A DNA stretch of 64,000 nt from Rhizobium terrae (GCF_003425685.1 NZ_QJKM01000001.1:488920-552919); one strand, 5' to 3'. Shown: positions 35,776 through 46,070, counted from the stretch's first letter. The notes: a model not told the origin generated them from the sequence alone. Numbers and translations are program-made.

Positions 35776-36468
35776 ATGACGGATCAGCAGGAAGGTGCCG
35801 ACAGCGCACGCGGCCACAGCAAACCACGGCGTCCAAAGCGCTACATGCGGGCGACGGAGCGGGAACAGTTCATCCTCGAAGAGGCGGTCCGCTTCTTCGC
35901 CGAACATGGCTTCGAGGGGCAGACGCGGGAACTGGCCAAACGCATCGGCATCACACATTCCGCGATCTACCGGCATTTTCCCAGCAAGGAAGCCTTGATC
36001 GAACGTGTTTACGAACACGTCTACCTCAGCCGCTGGGATGAAGCCTGGGCGAACCTGATCACCGATCGCAGCCGGTCACTCGAAAACCGGCTGACGGAAT
36101 TCTATCTGCAATATGTCGATCGCGTCTTTCACTATGACTGGGTGCGGATCTTCGTCTTCTCGGGCCTCAAGACGTTCGACATCACGACCCGCTATCTCGA
36201 CATCGTTCGCAGGCAGATCATCGAACCGGCATGCGAAGAGCTCCGCCATGAACTCGGCCTCCCGGATACCGGCCAAACACCTCTGACGGAGCGGGAAACC
36301 GAGCTCTTTTGGGGGCTGCACGGCCGCATCTTCTATATGGCGATCCGGCGCTTCGTCTATGCGACCCCGACCCCCGACCCCCTCGATGATATCGTCCGAG
36401 ACGGGGTTCGAAGCTTCATGCTCGGCGGCCCGGCAGTGGCAAGATCCATTCTTGCAAAGGATGCGTAG
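35776..36468 (+). CDS. TetR-family transcriptional regulator
   Basis: 230 residues from the ATG at 35776, preceded by AGGA. The frame extends to 35689, but that start lies inside an operator repeat. The helix-turn-helix is at about 35-75: ILEEAVRFFAEHGFEGQTRELAKRIGITHSAIYRHFPSKEAL. The C-terminal ligand domain has many aromatic residues (HYDWVRIFVFSGL and LFWGLHGRIFYMAIRRF), compatible with a flat hydrophobic ligand. It is divergent from the molybdenum hydroxylase-importer operon and probably its repressor, responding to the imported substrate or a product. Confidence 0.9.
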   Translation: MTDQQEGADSARGHSKPRRPKRYMRATEREQFILEEAVRFFAEHGFEGQTRELAKRIGITHSAIYRHFPSKEALIERVYEHVYLSRWDEAWANLITDRSRSLENRLTEFYLQYVDRVFHYDWVRIFVFSGLKTFDITTRYLDIVRRQIIEPACEELRHELGLPDTGQTPLTERETELFWGLHGRIFYMAIRRFVYATPTPDPLDDIVRDGVRSFMLGGPAVARSILAKDA

Positions 36469-36612
36469 TCGGCGCACCTTGGTGTCTTCATCACTTGCGG
36501 CAGAGCGATGAGGTGGCCATGGATGAAGGCAGAAGCGGCATTTTTTCGGTCATCCCGGCCATGTCTTCACCACCTGGTTGGCCGCCATCGTAGCGGCCTG
36601 ATCCGGCATCCT

Positions 36613-38178
36613 TCAGGCGCTGCGTGCGCTCCTGCGTTCCACTACGAAGCCGATTGCCTCGGACTGCGGCATTGCCTTGCCGAAAATAAACCCTTGGCCG
36701 ATGTCGCACCCACGGGTTAGAAAATACGCGAGCTGGGCATGATCCTCGATCCCTTCCACCGTGGTCTTGAGGTTGAGACTGCGGCTCAGCCCGAGCATGG
36801 CGTCGATGATCTTGGCGTTCTTGTCGTTGTGGGTGCAATCCGATACGAAGCTCTTGTCGATCTTGATCTTGTCGAACTTGAAGCGGGCCAACTGCGACAG
36901 GCTGGAATAGCCGGTTCCGAAGTCGTCCAGCGCGACCTGGATGCCGGCGGCATGGAATTGCTCGATCGTGGCGGCGGCGAATTCCGGATCGCCGATCAAG
37001 GCATTTTCCGTGATCTCGATCTCCAGCCTCGACGAGGGCAGACCCGTTTGATGCAGGATATGGAGAATGCGGCTGACAAGCAGCCGGTCTTCCATCTGAA
37101 CAGGGGAAACGTTGAAAGAGAGCGACAACGGCTCAGGCCAGAGTTGCGCATCTCGGCAGGCCTTCGAAAGCAGTTGCTCGAAGAGCGTTGTGATAAGGCC
37201 GGTCTCTTCCGCCACCGCGATGAACCGTTGCGGCGAGACGAATATGCCTTCCTTAGTCTTCCATCGGGCCAGAGCTTCAAAGCCACACAGCTCGCCCGAC
37301 CGGAGATTGATCAGCGGCTGATAAAACGGTTCGATCTTGCCGTCGTCGATCGCACGGCGCAGCTCTCCTTCGAGCTTTGCACGCTCGGCGACCTTTTCCT
37401 GCATTTCCGACTGGAAAAGCGAATACTGGTTGTGGCCCCGGTTTTTTGCCTCGTAAAGCGCGATGTCCGAGCGGTGACAGATCTCCTCCAGCGTATCACC
37501 ATGGTCCGGCAGCCGGGCATAACCGACGCTTGCACCGATCTCGGTCGGAAGATCACCGATGCGGATCGGCCGCGAGACGGAGTGGATGAGCAGCTGCGCG
37601 AAAAGCACTTCCTTGTCCGGGGTGAGGTTCCGTGCCACCGCCACAAATTCGTCGCCGCCGAAGCGAAAGACGCACTCATGTTCGGCAAGTGCGCAGATGC
37701 GCCGCGAGACCTCCTTCAGGAGCAGATCGCCACCCTGATGGCCGAGAAGATCGTTGACTTTCTTGAAGCCGTCCAGATCTATCGAGAAAACAGTGACCGT
37801 CCGGTTGGGTGTCTCGGAGCCTTCTTCCATCGTATCGTTGCCATGGACTTTCGCCAGATCGAGTCTGTCGAACGCATAACGGTTCGGAAGCTTGGTCAGA
37901 TGATCATGGGTGGCTATGCGGTCTGCCTCGGCGAAAGCCTTCCGCCGGTTTGCCATTTCTTCGCGCATGTCGGAAACGCGCAGTGCCGAATAGGCGAAGC
38001 TTGCAAGGCCCCCAACCAGAATGACGATGATGATGATATGGGCTTTTCCTGCGCTTATCGATTGCACCAGGCTCAGAAGCAAGTCCTTATAGATGATGCA
38101 ACCGGTGAGCAACAATATCGCTGCTGCTGTCACCTGCGCCAATTGCCGACCAGCCTTGCTTTGCAGAAAATCCTTCAT
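36613..38178 (-). CDS. Membrane-bound GGDEF-EAL protein (c-di-GMP turnover)
   Basis: 521 residues from the ATG at 38178, which has GGAGGG upstream. Two N-terminal membrane segments (about 14-32 and 47-65) are followed directly by a GGDEF domain with intact GGDEF (174-178) and by an EAL domain beginning near 275. EAL (301-303), EITEN, DDFGTGYSSL, KIDKSF and VEGIE are all present. Both activities look possible. The RxxD inhibitory site expected about six residues before GGDEF is not there (AEHE at 165-168). There is no recognisable sensor domain beyond the membrane segments. No linkage to neighbours: 144 bases from TetR and 316 from iolB. Confidence 0.93.
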   Translation of the reverse strand: MKDFLQSKAGRQLAQVTAAAILLLTGCIIYKDLLLSLVQSISAGKAHIIIIVILVGGLASFAYSALRVSDMREEMANRRKAFAEADRIATHDHLTKLPNRYAFDRLDLAKVHGNDTMEEGSETPNRTVTVFSIDLDGFKKVNDLLGHQGGDLLLKEVSRRICALAEHECVFRFGGDEFVAVARNLTPDKEVLFAQLLIHSVSRPIRIGDLPTEIGASVGYARLPDHGDTLEEICHRSDIALYEAKNRGHNQYSLFQSEMQEKVAERAKLEGELRRAIDDGKIEPFYQPLINLRSGELCGFEALARWKTKEGIFVSPQRFIAVAEETGLITTLFEQLLSKACRDAQLWPEPLSLSFNVSPVQMEDRLLVSRILHILHQTGLPSSRLEIEITENALIGDPEFAAATIEQFHAAGIQVALDDFGTGYSSLSQLARFKFDKIKIDKSFVSDCTHNDKNAKIIDAMLGLSRSLNLKTTVEGIEDHAQLAYFLTRGCDIGQGFIFGKAMPQSEAIGFVVERRSARSA

Positions 38179-38494
38179 CAATCCCTCCACGTTGAGAAAT
38201 GGTAGGATAAACAACTGAAGGATTTATTATCCTTGCGTGTACAAGTCGTCGATCATCTTAAATTGCAAGCCGATGGCGAGGCGCACCGCTCGCCGGCCGC
38301 ATCCTGCATCGCTGAAAAGATACCTGCCTCGTATCGAGCAGCGCGATCAGCAGGCCTCCGTCGGATGATACCGATCGGGCAACTGTTGCGGCCTGAAGTT
38401 GAACCTTGCCGCTTTCCGCGATCCGACCGACGCCAGAGACCCCGTTACGGGGAAGGCTGATCAGCCTTCCTTTTCTCTGTGGCGCGCGCGGCGC
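38179..38494. other. Intergenic region with hairpins, no gene seen
   Basis: 316 bases between the end of the iol operon and the GGDEF-EAL gene. GGAAGGCT-GATC-AGCCTTCC (38451-38470) is a perfect hairpin with TTTTC on the rightward side, and CCCCGTTACGGGG (38440-38452) adjoins it. These may mark the 3' end of the leftward iol transcript, although the T run lies on the other side. No open frame with a ribosome site was found. Confidence 0.45.
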
Positions 38495-39304
38495 TCACGG
38501 ATTGTCGCGCCTGAAGATCCAATCGTGGCCCGGATGATTCTTGAAACGCCACTTGCGGATCGGACCAGCCATGACGTTCAGATAATACATCTCGTAGCCA
38601 TAGGGCGCGCCGCAGGGATGATGGCCCTTCGGCACCAACACGAGATCGTGGTCAGAAACGGCCATGGTCTCGTCAAGCGAGCCGTCTTCGGTGAATACCC
38701 GCTGGAAACCGAACCCCTGAGCCGGGTTCAGTCGGTGGTAATAGGTCTCTTCCAGATAGGTCATGTCCGGAAAATTGTCCTCGTCATGCCGGTGTGGCGG
38801 ATACGACGACCAGTTGCCGGCCGGTGTGAACACCTCGGTTACCAGAAGGCTGTCGGCGACGTCCTGCTCCTCCATCGCGATCGGATAGATGTAGCGGGTA
38901 TTGGCATCTTTGCCGCGGGTATTGAGGGAAAGCCCTTCGGGCCCGATCACCGCCGCTTTGCGTCCGGGCTTGGCCGGCGCGGTGCAGACAGCAAGCGTGC
39001 ATTCGGTGGTAGCTCTGGCGCTCCAGTCGGAACCAGCGGGCACATAGACACAGTGTGGTGGCTTGCGCTCGAAGACGTTCATCCGGTCGCCGAGCTCGCC
39101 GAAAGCTTTGCCGCCTCCGGAGATATCCGCCCTGCCCTCGACCAGCACAAGGATGACTTCCGTATCGCCGGTCTTTTCGGCGACGCTTTCGCCCGGCTTC
39201 AGGCGATAGAGGCCAAAGCCGACATAGCCCCAGCCGGCATCCTTCGGCGTTACGTCATGCACCTTGCCGGATGTTCCTTTCGGCTTGCGCAGCAGGTCTG
39301 TCAT
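38495..39304 (-). CDS. iolB: 5-deoxy-glucuronate isomerase
   Basis: 269 residues, the normal IolB length. The double cupin is visible, with the metal-site stretch [25 protein letters not shown] (about 167-191) and the later [25 protein letters not shown]. It isomerises 5-deoxy-glucuronate to 2-deoxy-5-keto-gluconate, the substrate of IolC. It is the last gene of the iolCDEB operon; its start overlaps the iolE stop by four bases. Confidence 0.96.
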   Translation of the reverse strand: MTDLLRKPKGTSGKVHDVTPKDAGWGYVGFGLYRLKPGESVAEKTGDTEVILVLVEGRADISGGGKAFGELGDRMNVFERKPPHCVYVPAGSDWSARATTECTLAVCTAPAKPGRKAAVIGPEGLSLNTRGKDANTRYIYPIAMEEQDVADSLLVTEVFTPAGNWSSYPPHRHDEDNFPDMTYLEETYYHRLNPAQGFGFQRVFTEDGSLDETMAVSDHDLVLVPKGHHPCGAPYGYEMYYLNVMAGPIRKWRFKNHPGHDWIFRRDNP

Positions 39305-40212
39305 GCGTTGGCTCTCCCCTTGTCCAGGCCGGCGGCGAGCGCCATCGCCTTCAGCGAGGAAAGACCCATGCTCTGGTATTCGAACGGATTACGGACATCC
39401 GGGTCCTGTTCGGCCTCGATCACCAGCCAGCCCTCATAGCCGTGCTCGGCGACGATCTTCAGCACCGGCGGGAAATCGACACCGCCCTCCTTGTCGCCCG
39501 GCACTGTGAAGACCCCGCGCCGCACGCCTTCCAAGAAGGAGAGGCCTTCGTTACGCACCTGAGCAGCAATCACCGGCCGCACGTTCTTGGCATGGATATG
39601 CCCGACGCGGGCCATGTGCTTCTTCGCCACGCGTTCGGGATTGCCGCCGCCGAACAGCGTATGCCCGGTATCGAGCAGGAGCTTCGCATGCGGACCGGTA
39701 TTTTCCATCAGCTTGTCGATCTCGTCTTCGCTTTCGACGATCGTGCCCATGTGATGGTGGTAGACGAGGCTGATGCCTTGGGCGGCCGAGAACTCCGCCA
39801 GCGCCTCGACACCGGCGCCGAAGGACTTCCAGTCACCCTCGGCGAGCTTCGGCCGGTCATTGACCGCCTTGCCGTCGTCACCGTGGATGGCATTCGAGGT
39901 CTCGCAGACGATGATCACCTTGCAACCCATTGCCTTCAGGAGATCGAGCGCCGGCTGCATCGCCTTTTTCTCGTCCTCGACAGAGTTCGCGAGCAGGTTC
40001 AGCGAATGCCATCCGGAAACGTAACGCAGCTTGCGCGGCTCAAGCACAGCCTTTAGCGCCGCGGGCTCCTGCGGGAACTTATGCCCCTTCTCGATACCAT
40101 CGAAGCCGATCTTCGCGGCCTCGTCCAGGCACTGGTCGAGGCCGATATGGGCGCCGAGCGAGCGGTCGTCGTCGTTCGACCAAGCGATGGGATTGGTACC
40201 GTAGAAAATCAT
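39301..40212 (-). CDS. iolE: Inosose dehydratase
   Basis: 303 residues from the ATG at 40212 ([11 protein letters not shown]); the open stretch upstream lies inside iolD. It has the xylose-isomerase-like TIM barrel of IolE, with [36 protein letters not shown] and HIHAKNVR supplying the metal and substrate residues. It dehydrates 2-keto-myo-inositol to 3D-trihydroxycyclohexane-1,2-dione. One base separates it from the iolD stop. Confidence 0.96.
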   Translation of the reverse strand: MIFYGTNPIAWSNDDDRSLGAHIGLDQCLDEAAKIGFDGIEKGHKFPQEPAALKAVLEPRKLRYVSGWHSLNLLANSVEDEKKAMQPALDLLKAMGCKVIIVCETSNAIHGDDGKAVNDRPKLAEGDWKSFGAGVEALAEFSAAQGISLVYHHHMGTIVESEDEIDKLMENTGPHAKLLLDTGHTLFGGGNPERVAKKHMARVGHIHAKNVRPVIAAQVRNEGLSFLEGVRRGVFTVPGDKEGGVDFPPVLKIVAEHGYEGWLVIEAEQDPDVRNPFEYQSMGLSSLKAMALAAGLDKGRANA

Positions 40213-40213
40213 G

Positions 40214-42037
40214 TCAGCGTCTTTCCTTGAGCGCCGTTTCATAGGCGGCGCGAGCCTCGTTGACTTCACGGCGGGCCGAGACTTCCGGCACCGCAACATC
40301 CCACCAGAAACCGCCGCCTTCGGGCGTCGGATAAGGGTCGGTATCGATGACGATCACGGTCGCGACCTTTGCTTCGCGGGCATCGTTCAGCGCCGCCTCG
40401 AGATCGGCGATGGAGGAGACTTTGCGTGCATCTGCGCCCATCGCCGCGGCATGGGCGGCGAAATCGATCTGCATCGGGTTCGCCTGGTTGGTGTGTGCAT
40501 AGAGATTGTTGAACTGCTCGCCTCCGGTCGCCATCTGCAGCCGGTTGATGCATCCGTAGCCGCGGTTGTCGGTAATGACGACGGTGATCTTGATACCCAT
40601 CGCAACGGCCGTTGCGAGCTCCGAGTTCATCATCATGTAGGATCCGTCGCCGACCATGACGATGACGTCGCGATCCGGCTCCGCCATTTTGATGCCGAGC
40701 CCGCCGGCAATCTCGTAGCCCATGCAGGAAAAGCCGTATTCCATGTGATAGGAGAGCGGTCTGCCCGCCTTCCAGAGTTGGTGTAGCTCCCCCGGCATCG
40801 TGCCGGCCGCGCACATGACGACCGTGTTGTCGCGCGAGGCCCGCTGCACGGCGCCGATCACCTGCATATCGGTCGGCAGGAGGTTGCCGTCCTTCGGAGC
40901 GGCGGTGACGGCATCCGCCTTGGCGAACCACGCCTGCTTTAGGCCGATCTCCGGGACCGCAAACCGATAGTCGCCAAGCCCAGCCATGATCAGTTCCAGC
41001 CCGACCTTTGCGTCGGATACAAGCGGGATCGCTTCGTGCTTGGCGCTGTCATAGGGCTGGACGTTGAGCGACAGGATGCGCCGTTCGGGATTCTTGAAGA
41101 GCGCCCAGGAACCGGTGGTGAAATCCTGAAAACGGGTGCCGACGCCGATCACCAGGTCGGCGTTTTCGCAGATAGCGTTGGCGCTCGCTGCACCGGTCAC
41201 GCCGACCGGGCCGAAGTTGACCGCATGATCCCAGGGCAGCGCCGACTTACCGGCCTGTGTCTCGACGACCGGAATATTGTGCCGGCTGGCAAAGGCCGCA
41301 AGTGTGTCGGTCGCACCGGAAAAATGCACGCCGCCGCCGGCGACGATGACCGGGTTCTTCGCCGCCCTGATCGCCTCGACGGCGCGTTTCAGCTCATTTT
41401 CGTCCGGCCGCGGCCGGCGCCAGTACCAGGTCTTCGGCTCAAAGAAACTTTCCGGATAATCATAGGCCTCCGCTTGCGTGTCCTGGCAGAAGGCCAGCGT
41501 CACCGGCCCGCAATCGGCCGGATCGGTGAGCGTCCGCATGGCGCGCGGTAATGCCGTCAGAAGATGCTCCGGCCGGCTGATGCGGTCGAAATAACGGCTG
41601 ACGGGACGGAAGCAGTCGTTGACGGTGGCGATTCCGTCGCCGAAATCCTCGATCTGCTGCAGCACCGGGTCCGGGCCGCGATTGGCGAAGACGTCGCCTG
41701 GAATGAGCAGCACCGGCAGGCGGTTGACATGCGCAAGTGCGGCCGCCGTCACCATGTTGACTGCGCCGGGGCCGATCGAGGAGGTCACAGCCATCGTACG
41801 CTTGCGGCGGAGCTGTTTGGAATAGGCGATCGCCGCATGGGCCATCGACTGCTCGTTCTGGCCGCGATAGGTCGGCAGATCCGGCCGGATGCCCGCCAGC
41901 GCCTCCCCCGTGCCGGCGACATTGCCATGCCCGAAGATCGCCCAGACGCCAGCGATGAAGGGTACCCCCTCCTCCGTCATCTGATTTGCCAGGTAGCGCA
42001 CCATCGCCTGCGCGGCGGTCAGTCTCACCGTTTTCAT
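40214..42037 (-). CDS. iolD: 3D-(3,5/4)-trihydroxycyclohexane-1,2-dione hydrolase
   Basis: 607 residues, a thiamine-diphosphate enzyme. The N-terminal IolD signature is [12 protein letters not shown] (about 31-42), followed by the central domain GGGVHFSGA. The TPP/magnesium motif GDGSYMMMN...N is near residue 460, followed by [14 protein letters not shown]. It opens the ring of the cyclic dione to 5-deoxy-glucuronate. It is coupled to iolC by an ATGA overlap. Confidence 0.96.
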   Translation of the reverse strand: MKTVRLTAAQAMVRYLANQMTEEGVPFIAGVWAIFGHGNVAGTGEALAGIRPDLPTYRGQNEQSMAHAAIAYSKQLRRKRTMAVTSSIGPGAVNMVTAAALAHVNRLPVLLIPGDVFANRGPDPVLQQIEDFGDGIATVNDCFRPVSRYFDRISRPEHLLTALPRAMRTLTDPADCGPVTLAFCQDTQAEAYDYPESFFEPKTWYWRRPRPDENELKRAVEAIRAAKNPVIVAGGGVHFSGATDTLAAFASRHNIPVVETQAGKSALPWDHAVNFGPVGVTGAASANAICENADLVIGVGTRFQDFTTGSWALFKNPERRILSLNVQPYDSAKHEAIPLVSDAKVGLELIMAGLGDYRFAVPEIGLKQAWFAKADAVTAAPKDGNLLPTDMQVIGAVQRASRDNTVVMCAAGTMPGELHQLWKAGRPLSYHMEYGFSCMGYEIAGGLGIKMAEPDRDVIVMVGDGSYMMMNSELATAVAMGIKITVVITDNRGYGCINRLQMATGGEQFNNLYAHTNQANPMQIDFAAHAAAMGADARKVSSIADLEAALNDAREAKVATVIVIDTDPYPTPEGGGFWWDVAVPEVSARREVNEARAAYETALKERR

Positions 42038-43962
42038 CGGCCGTCTCCTCCTCCGCTGCCGGCTCCTGCGCGGGCCGTGTCCCAGGCCGCGCAGAGTTCG
42101 CGGTATTTGCGCGTCATCTCGGTCACCGCCTCCTGGTCGCCGATCGCACCGGCAAACCAGCGCCGGGCCGCATCACCAAAGATCGTCCGGCCAACGGCAA
42201 AGCCTTTCACGAGATCGAAGCGCGCAGCAGTAGCGAAGCTTTCCTCCAGCTCCGCCATCGGCGCGTCGAGTCCGAGCACGACGATACCGCGCACATAGGG
42301 ATCGTGCTTCTTGATCGCGGCACAGGCATTCGCCCAGGCCGCCTCGCTCCTCATCGGCTCCAGCTTCCACCAGTCCGGATAGACGCCGATCTCATAAAAA
42401 CGCTCGATGATATCGGCGACGGTACGGTCATCGACGGATCCAACTTTGGACGGGATGACTTCGAGCAGCATTTCGAGCCGGTTGCGGCGGGTCGCGGCGA
42501 ACAGTCGCCGGACCACCTCTTCCTGCTTTTCCCGCATCTCCGGCGGATCGTCCGGATGGTAGAAGCAGAGAACCTTGGCGACGTTGTCCACCGGCCATTC
42601 GGCTATGCCGCCCAGATCGGGACCGAGTTCCGGTTCCAGCGTCAGCGGCCGCGAGCCCGGCCATTCCGCCGGCCGGCCGATCCAGAGCCCGGTTCCAGTC
42701 GCCTTGTAGAGCGTCTCGCGGCCCAGCCGACTGTCGCAGAGAATGCCATAGCCATGCCGGCCATCGGCGACATCGAGCGCCGCCTTGAGGCAGAGCGATT
42801 TGAACGCGTCGATCCGCTCCGAACTCTGGCCCGCCTCATCGGCGATCGTTTCGAGCTGCATGCGATGGTCGAAGGCGAAGACGCGCAGTTCCGGCCAATC
42901 GCCGATGCGGTTGGTCGACCAGTGCACCTGTTCGAGCGCCGCATCCTTGCGCAGCGCCTTGTCACGGATACCGGTACGGAAGAAATACTGCAGCTCCTCC
43001 CAGCTCGGATAAGCCGGCGTGCAGCCGTGCCGTGACACGGCAAAGGCACCGCAGGCATTGGCGTATTTCAGCGCCGTAGGCCAGTCCTTTCCGGTCAGCC
43101 AGCCCTTGAGCAGGCCGGCCATGAAACCGTCGCCGGCACCGAGAACGTTGAAGACCTCGATTGGAAAACCCTCGCCGGTCTGCCCTTTGTCGAGGCTGTT
43201 CGGAATATCACCTTCGAAGACGACCGCGCCCATCGGCCCGCGCTTGCAGACCAATGTCGCCTTCGAGACATTGCGCACCGTCCGCAGCGCTTCCAGCGTA
43301 TCGGTCGAGCCGCCGGCGATGTGGAATTCCTCTTCCGTGCCGACCAAAAGGTCGAAGAGATGGAGCGTCGATTGCAGCTTGGCAGTCACCTTCTCGGAAG
43401 AGATGAAACGGCTCTCTCCTGCCTCATGTCCTGCAAGGCCCCAGAGATTAGGGCGATAATCGATATCGAGCGCCGTCAGCACGCCGTTTTCCCGGGCGAG
43501 CCGTATTGCTTTCAGGACCGCAGCCTCGGTCTTCGGATTGGAGAGATGCGTGCCGGTGACGGTGACGCAGCGCGCATCAGCGATAAAGGCCGGATCGATA
43601 TCGTCTTCACAGAGCGCCATGTCGGCGCAATTTTCGCGATAGAAGATCAGCGGAAACTGTTCGCTGTCACGGATACCCAGGAGCACGAGCGCGGTCAACC
43701 GCTCCGGATCCGTCTTCACGCCGCGCACATCCACGCCTTCCCGGATCAGTTGCTCACGAATGAAACGGCCCATGTGCTCGGCCCCGACCCGGGTGATCAG
43801 CGCCGACTTCAGCCCGAGCCGGGCCGCGCCCGCCGCGATATTGGTCGGCGAACCGCCGATATATTTGTTGAAGGAAGCCATGTCCTCCAGGCGTCCGCCG
43901 ACCTGTACGCCGTAGAGATCCACCGACGAGCGGCCGATCGTGATGAGATCGAGTGACGCCAA
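42034..43962 (-). CDS. iolC: 5-dehydro-2-deoxygluconokinase fused to a DUF2090-type aldolase-like domain
   Basis: 642 residues. Residues 1-325 form a PfkB-family sugar kinase: YIGGSPTNIAAGAARLG, and NVLGAGDGFMAGLL with the catalytic Asp near 279. Residues from about 335 to 625 match the DUF2090 domain, starting RVFAFDHRMQLE and including GILCDSRLGRE and VKGFAVGRTIFG. That domain is related to class I aldolases and may do the IolJ step on the kinase product. The fusion is usual in alphaproteobacteria. It is the first gene of iolCDEB, with its own promoter at 44055-44083. Confidence 0.95.
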   Translation of the reverse strand: MASLDLITIGRSSVDLYGVQVGGRLEDMASFNKYIGGSPTNIAAGAARLGLKSALITRVGAEHMGRFIREQLIREGVDVRGVKTDPERLTALVLLGIRDSEQFPLIFYRENCADMALCEDDIDPAFIADARCVTVTGTHLSNPKTEAAVLKAIRLARENGVLTALDIDYRPNLWGLAGHEAGESRFISSEKVTAKLQSTLHLFDLLVGTEEEFHIAGGSTDTLEALRTVRNVSKATLVCKRGPMGAVVFEGDIPNSLDKGQTGEGFPIEVFNVLGAGDGFMAGLLKGWLTGKDWPTALKYANACGAFAVSRHGCTPAYPSWEELQYFFRTGIRDKALRKDAALEQVHWSTNRIGDWPELRVFAFDHRMQLETIADEAGQSSERIDAFKSLCLKAALDVADGRHGYGILCDSRLGRETLYKATGTGLWIGRPAEWPGSRPLTLEPELGPDLGGIAEWPVDNVAKVLCFYHPDDPPEMREKQEEVVRRLFAATRRNRLEMLLEVIPSKVGSVDDRTVADIIERFYEIGVYPDWWKLEPMRSEAAWANACAAIKKHDPYVRGIVVLGLDAPMAELEESFATAARFDLVKGFAVGRTIFGDAARRWFAGAIGDQEAVTEMTRKYRELCAAWDTARAGAGSGGGDGR

Positions 43963-44052
43963 GATTTCCTCCCTTTCGACGGCCGCGTTCCGTGCCCGCG
44001 CTTAGCCGCCTCGAAAGCGGCCAATCCTCCTTGACCGCCCTCATTCGTGAAT

Positions 44053-44083
44053 GAACTATAAATTCTATTTTTCTCATTTTCAA
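44053..44083 (-). promoter_or_regulatory. iolC promoter with overlapping IolR-like site
   Basis: Reading leftwards, TTGAAA (44083-44078), a 17-base spacer and TATAGT (44060-44055) make a good sigma-70-type promoter. GAACTATAAATTC (44053-44065), a GAA/TTC palindrome with a 7-base centre, overlaps the -10 box. It resembles the site upstream of iolR at 44957-44970. Repression by IolR at this position is inferred. Confidence 0.6.
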
Positions 44084-44092
44084 CACAAACGT

Positions 44093-44905
44093 TCAACCTG
44101 ACCGCTTCGTCCCCACCGCGACGGACAATACGATCGCCAGACAGAGCGTTGCCGAAAGAGAGCGGAAAGCGCCGAAATCTACTTCCGAGACCGAAAGTGT
44201 GATCGCCCCGAATTTCCGCAAGGGGCTGACGATCGTGTCGGTCAGCGCCACGACTGAGAGGCCTCGCGCGCCCGCCGCCTCCACCATCCCGACCGTCTCC
44301 GCCGAATAGGGAGAGAAGGTGACGGCGAGCAGCACGTCGCCGGGCCGGATGGCATTGTGGTTGTCGAGCCCTCCGACGCCGGAATGCAGCATGGCAGGCA
44401 CGTTCATCTTCTCGAACGCGTAAGCGATGTAACTCGCGACCGGAAAAGAACGCCGCAACCCGATGATATGGATCATCTCCGCTTTCGCCAGCGCCTCGAC
44501 GGCGTCGTCCAGCACCTTCGGGTCGATCGTCTTCAGCAGGTTTTCCAACGAGGTGCGTCCGACATCCACGAATTCCGCCAGCAGCGCCGATGGACTACCC
44601 TCCGCCTTTTCGCGAAGATGCTTCAGCCGCGTCGAATAGTCCGGCCAGCCCCCCGCATAGGAATCGCGAAACAGCCGCTGCATTTCGGAAAAGCCGGAAA
44701 AGCCGAGGATGCGGCAGAAACGCATGAAGGCCGACGGTTGCACGCGCGCGCCCTCGGCCATCTCGGCCACCGTGGAGACCGCGATGCGGTCCTTGCTGGC
44801 CGCGACGTAGTCGGCACATTGCCTCAGCCGCTTCGGCAGGTCTTCGGAAACCTCGATCAACCGCTCCTCGAATTCCTTGATCGTGGCCGGCGCCTTTTCC
44901 TCCAT
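44093..44905 (-). CDS. iolR: RpiR-family regulator of inositol catabolism
   Basis: 270 residues from the ATG at 44905, preceded by GGAAGGGA; the upstream open frame to 45016 covers the promoter. An N-terminal RpiR helix-turn-helix (STVAEMAEGARVQPSAFMRFCRILGFSGFSEMQRLF) is followed by a SIS sugar-phosphate-binding domain (about 125-255). It is divergent from the inositol dehydrogenase gene and just upstream of iolCDEB on the same strand. Rhizobial IolR represses iol genes until a pathway intermediate accumulates. The operator-like sites at 44957 and 44053 fit that model. Confidence 0.92.
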   Translation of the reverse strand: MEEKAPATIKEFEERLIEVSEDLPKRLRQCADYVAASKDRIAVSTVAEMAEGARVQPSAFMRFCRILGFSGFSEMQRLFRDSYAGGWPDYSTRLKHLREKAEGSPSALLAEFVDVGRTSLENLLKTIDPKVLDDAVEALAKAEMIHIIGLRRSFPVASYIAYAFEKMNVPAMLHSGVGGLDNHNAIRPGDVLLAVTFSPYSAETVGMVEAAGARGLSVVALTDTIVSPLRKFGAITLSVSEVDFGAFRSLSATLCLAIVLSVAVGTKRSG

Positions 44906-44943
44906 TTCGTCCCTTCCCTTTGCCTTGACATGAATGAAATCAC

Positions 44944-44972
44944 AATCTAGCAAAATAGAACATATATTCCAA
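44944..44972 (-). promoter_or_regulatory. iolR promoter and IolR operator-like site
   Basis: Reading leftwards, TTGGAA (44972-44967), a 17-base spacer and TAGATT (44949-44944). The spacer and -35 overlap AGAACATATATTCC (44957-44970), which has the form RGAA-N6-TTCC. From memory, rhizobial IolR recognises a GGAA-N6-TTCC-type palindrome, so autoregulation is likely. The same site would also control the divergent dehydrogenase gene. Confidence 0.6.
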
Positions 44973-45074
44973 ATTTCGATTGGCAGCCTGAAAGCAGCCG
45001 ACGAAGACGGCGGCATTACCCGTTGCGGAGGCGGGCTGTCTCAACGATCTGACAGTGTTCATGGGAGGAATATC

Positions 45075-46070
45075 ATGGTCACGAAACTCGCGCTTCTCGG
45101 CGCAGGCCGTATCGGCAAGGTGCGTGCTCGCGCGATCGCGGAAGACAAGCGAGCGAAGCTTGTCGCCGTCGTCGACGCCATGGCGGACGCCGCGCAGGCG
45201 ATTGCCGACAGTACCGGCTGCAAGGTCAGCACGATCGAGGCGGTCGAGGCCGACCGCGATATCGACGCGGTGATCATCTGCACGCCGACCAATACCCATG
45301 CGGACCTGATCGAACGCTTCGCCAGAGCCGGCAAGGCGATCTTCTGCGAAAAGCCGATCGACCTCGATGTCGAACGGGCGAAAGCCTGCGTCGAGACGGT
45401 GCGCAAGACCGGCGCCAAGGTGATGCTCGGCTTCAACCGCCGTTTCGACCCGCATTTTCAAGCGGTCCGCAAAGCGATCGACGACGGCAGGATCGGCAAG
45501 GTGGAAATGGTGACGATCACCAGCCGTGACCCCGGCCCGCCGCCCGCCGAATACATCAAGGTTTCCGGCGGCATGTTTCGCGACATGACGATTCATGATT
45601 TCGACATGGCGCGTTTCCTGCTCGGTGAGGAGATCGACAGCGTCATGGCGGCCGGCGCGGTTCTCGTCGATCCTAAGATCGGCGAACTCGGCGATTTCGA
45701 CAGCGCCAGCCTGATCCTCACGACGAAGAGCGGCAGGCAGGCGGTCATCTCCAACTCCCGCCGGGCGAGCTACGGTTACGACCAGCGCATCGAGGTGCAC
45801 GGCTCCCTCGGCTCGGTCGCGGCGGAAAACCAGAGACCGGTCTCGATCGAAATCGCCAACAAGGACGGCTATACCCGCCCGCCGCTGCACGACTTCTTCA
45901 TGACCCGCTACACGGCGGCCTATGCTGCGGAAATCTCGGCCTTCATCGACAGCCTGGAGAATGGCACCGCCCCCTCGCCTTCTGCCGAAGACGGTGTGAT
46001 CGCCCTGGCGCTTGCCGACGCGGCGCTGCTCGCCGCCAAGGAGGGCAAGGCAGTCAAGATCACCTACTGA
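45075..46070 (+). CDS. iolG: Inositol 2-dehydrogenase (IdhA/IolG)
   Basis: 331 residues from the ATG at 45075, preceded by GGGAGGA. This is a Gfo/Idh/MocA fold: the Rossmann motif is LLGAGRIGKVRARAI (about 6-20), then EKPIDLD with the catalytic-region Lys near 95, GFNRRFDP and the MTIHDFDMARFLLG stretch carrying the conserved Asp and His. It oxidises myo-inositol to 2-keto-myo-inositol with NAD, the first step of the pathway encoded leftwards. The CoA-dependent semialdehyde dehydrogenase (iolA) and an inositol importer are not in this window. Confidence 0.93.
   Translation: MVTKLALLGAGRIGKVRARAIAEDKRAKLVAVVDAMADAAQAIADSTGCKVSTIEAVEADRDIDAVIICTPTNTHADLIERFARAGKAIFCEKPIDLDVERAKACVETVRKTGAKVMLGFNRRFDPHFQAVRKAIDDGRIGKVEMVTITSRDPGPPPAEYIKVSGGMFRDMTIHDFDMARFLLGEEIDSVMAAGAVLVDPKIGELGDFDSASLILTTKSGRQAVISNSRRASYGYDQRIEVHGSLGSVAAENQRPVSIEIANKDGYTRPPLHDFFMTRYTAAYAAEISAFIDSLENGTAPSPSAEDGVIALALADAALLAAKEGKAVKITY

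Noticed and set aside
38440..38470. Canonical terminator of the leftward iol operon
   Set aside because: The hairpins are good, but the T run is on the side appropriate for rightward transcription, so it is noted only as a structured region.
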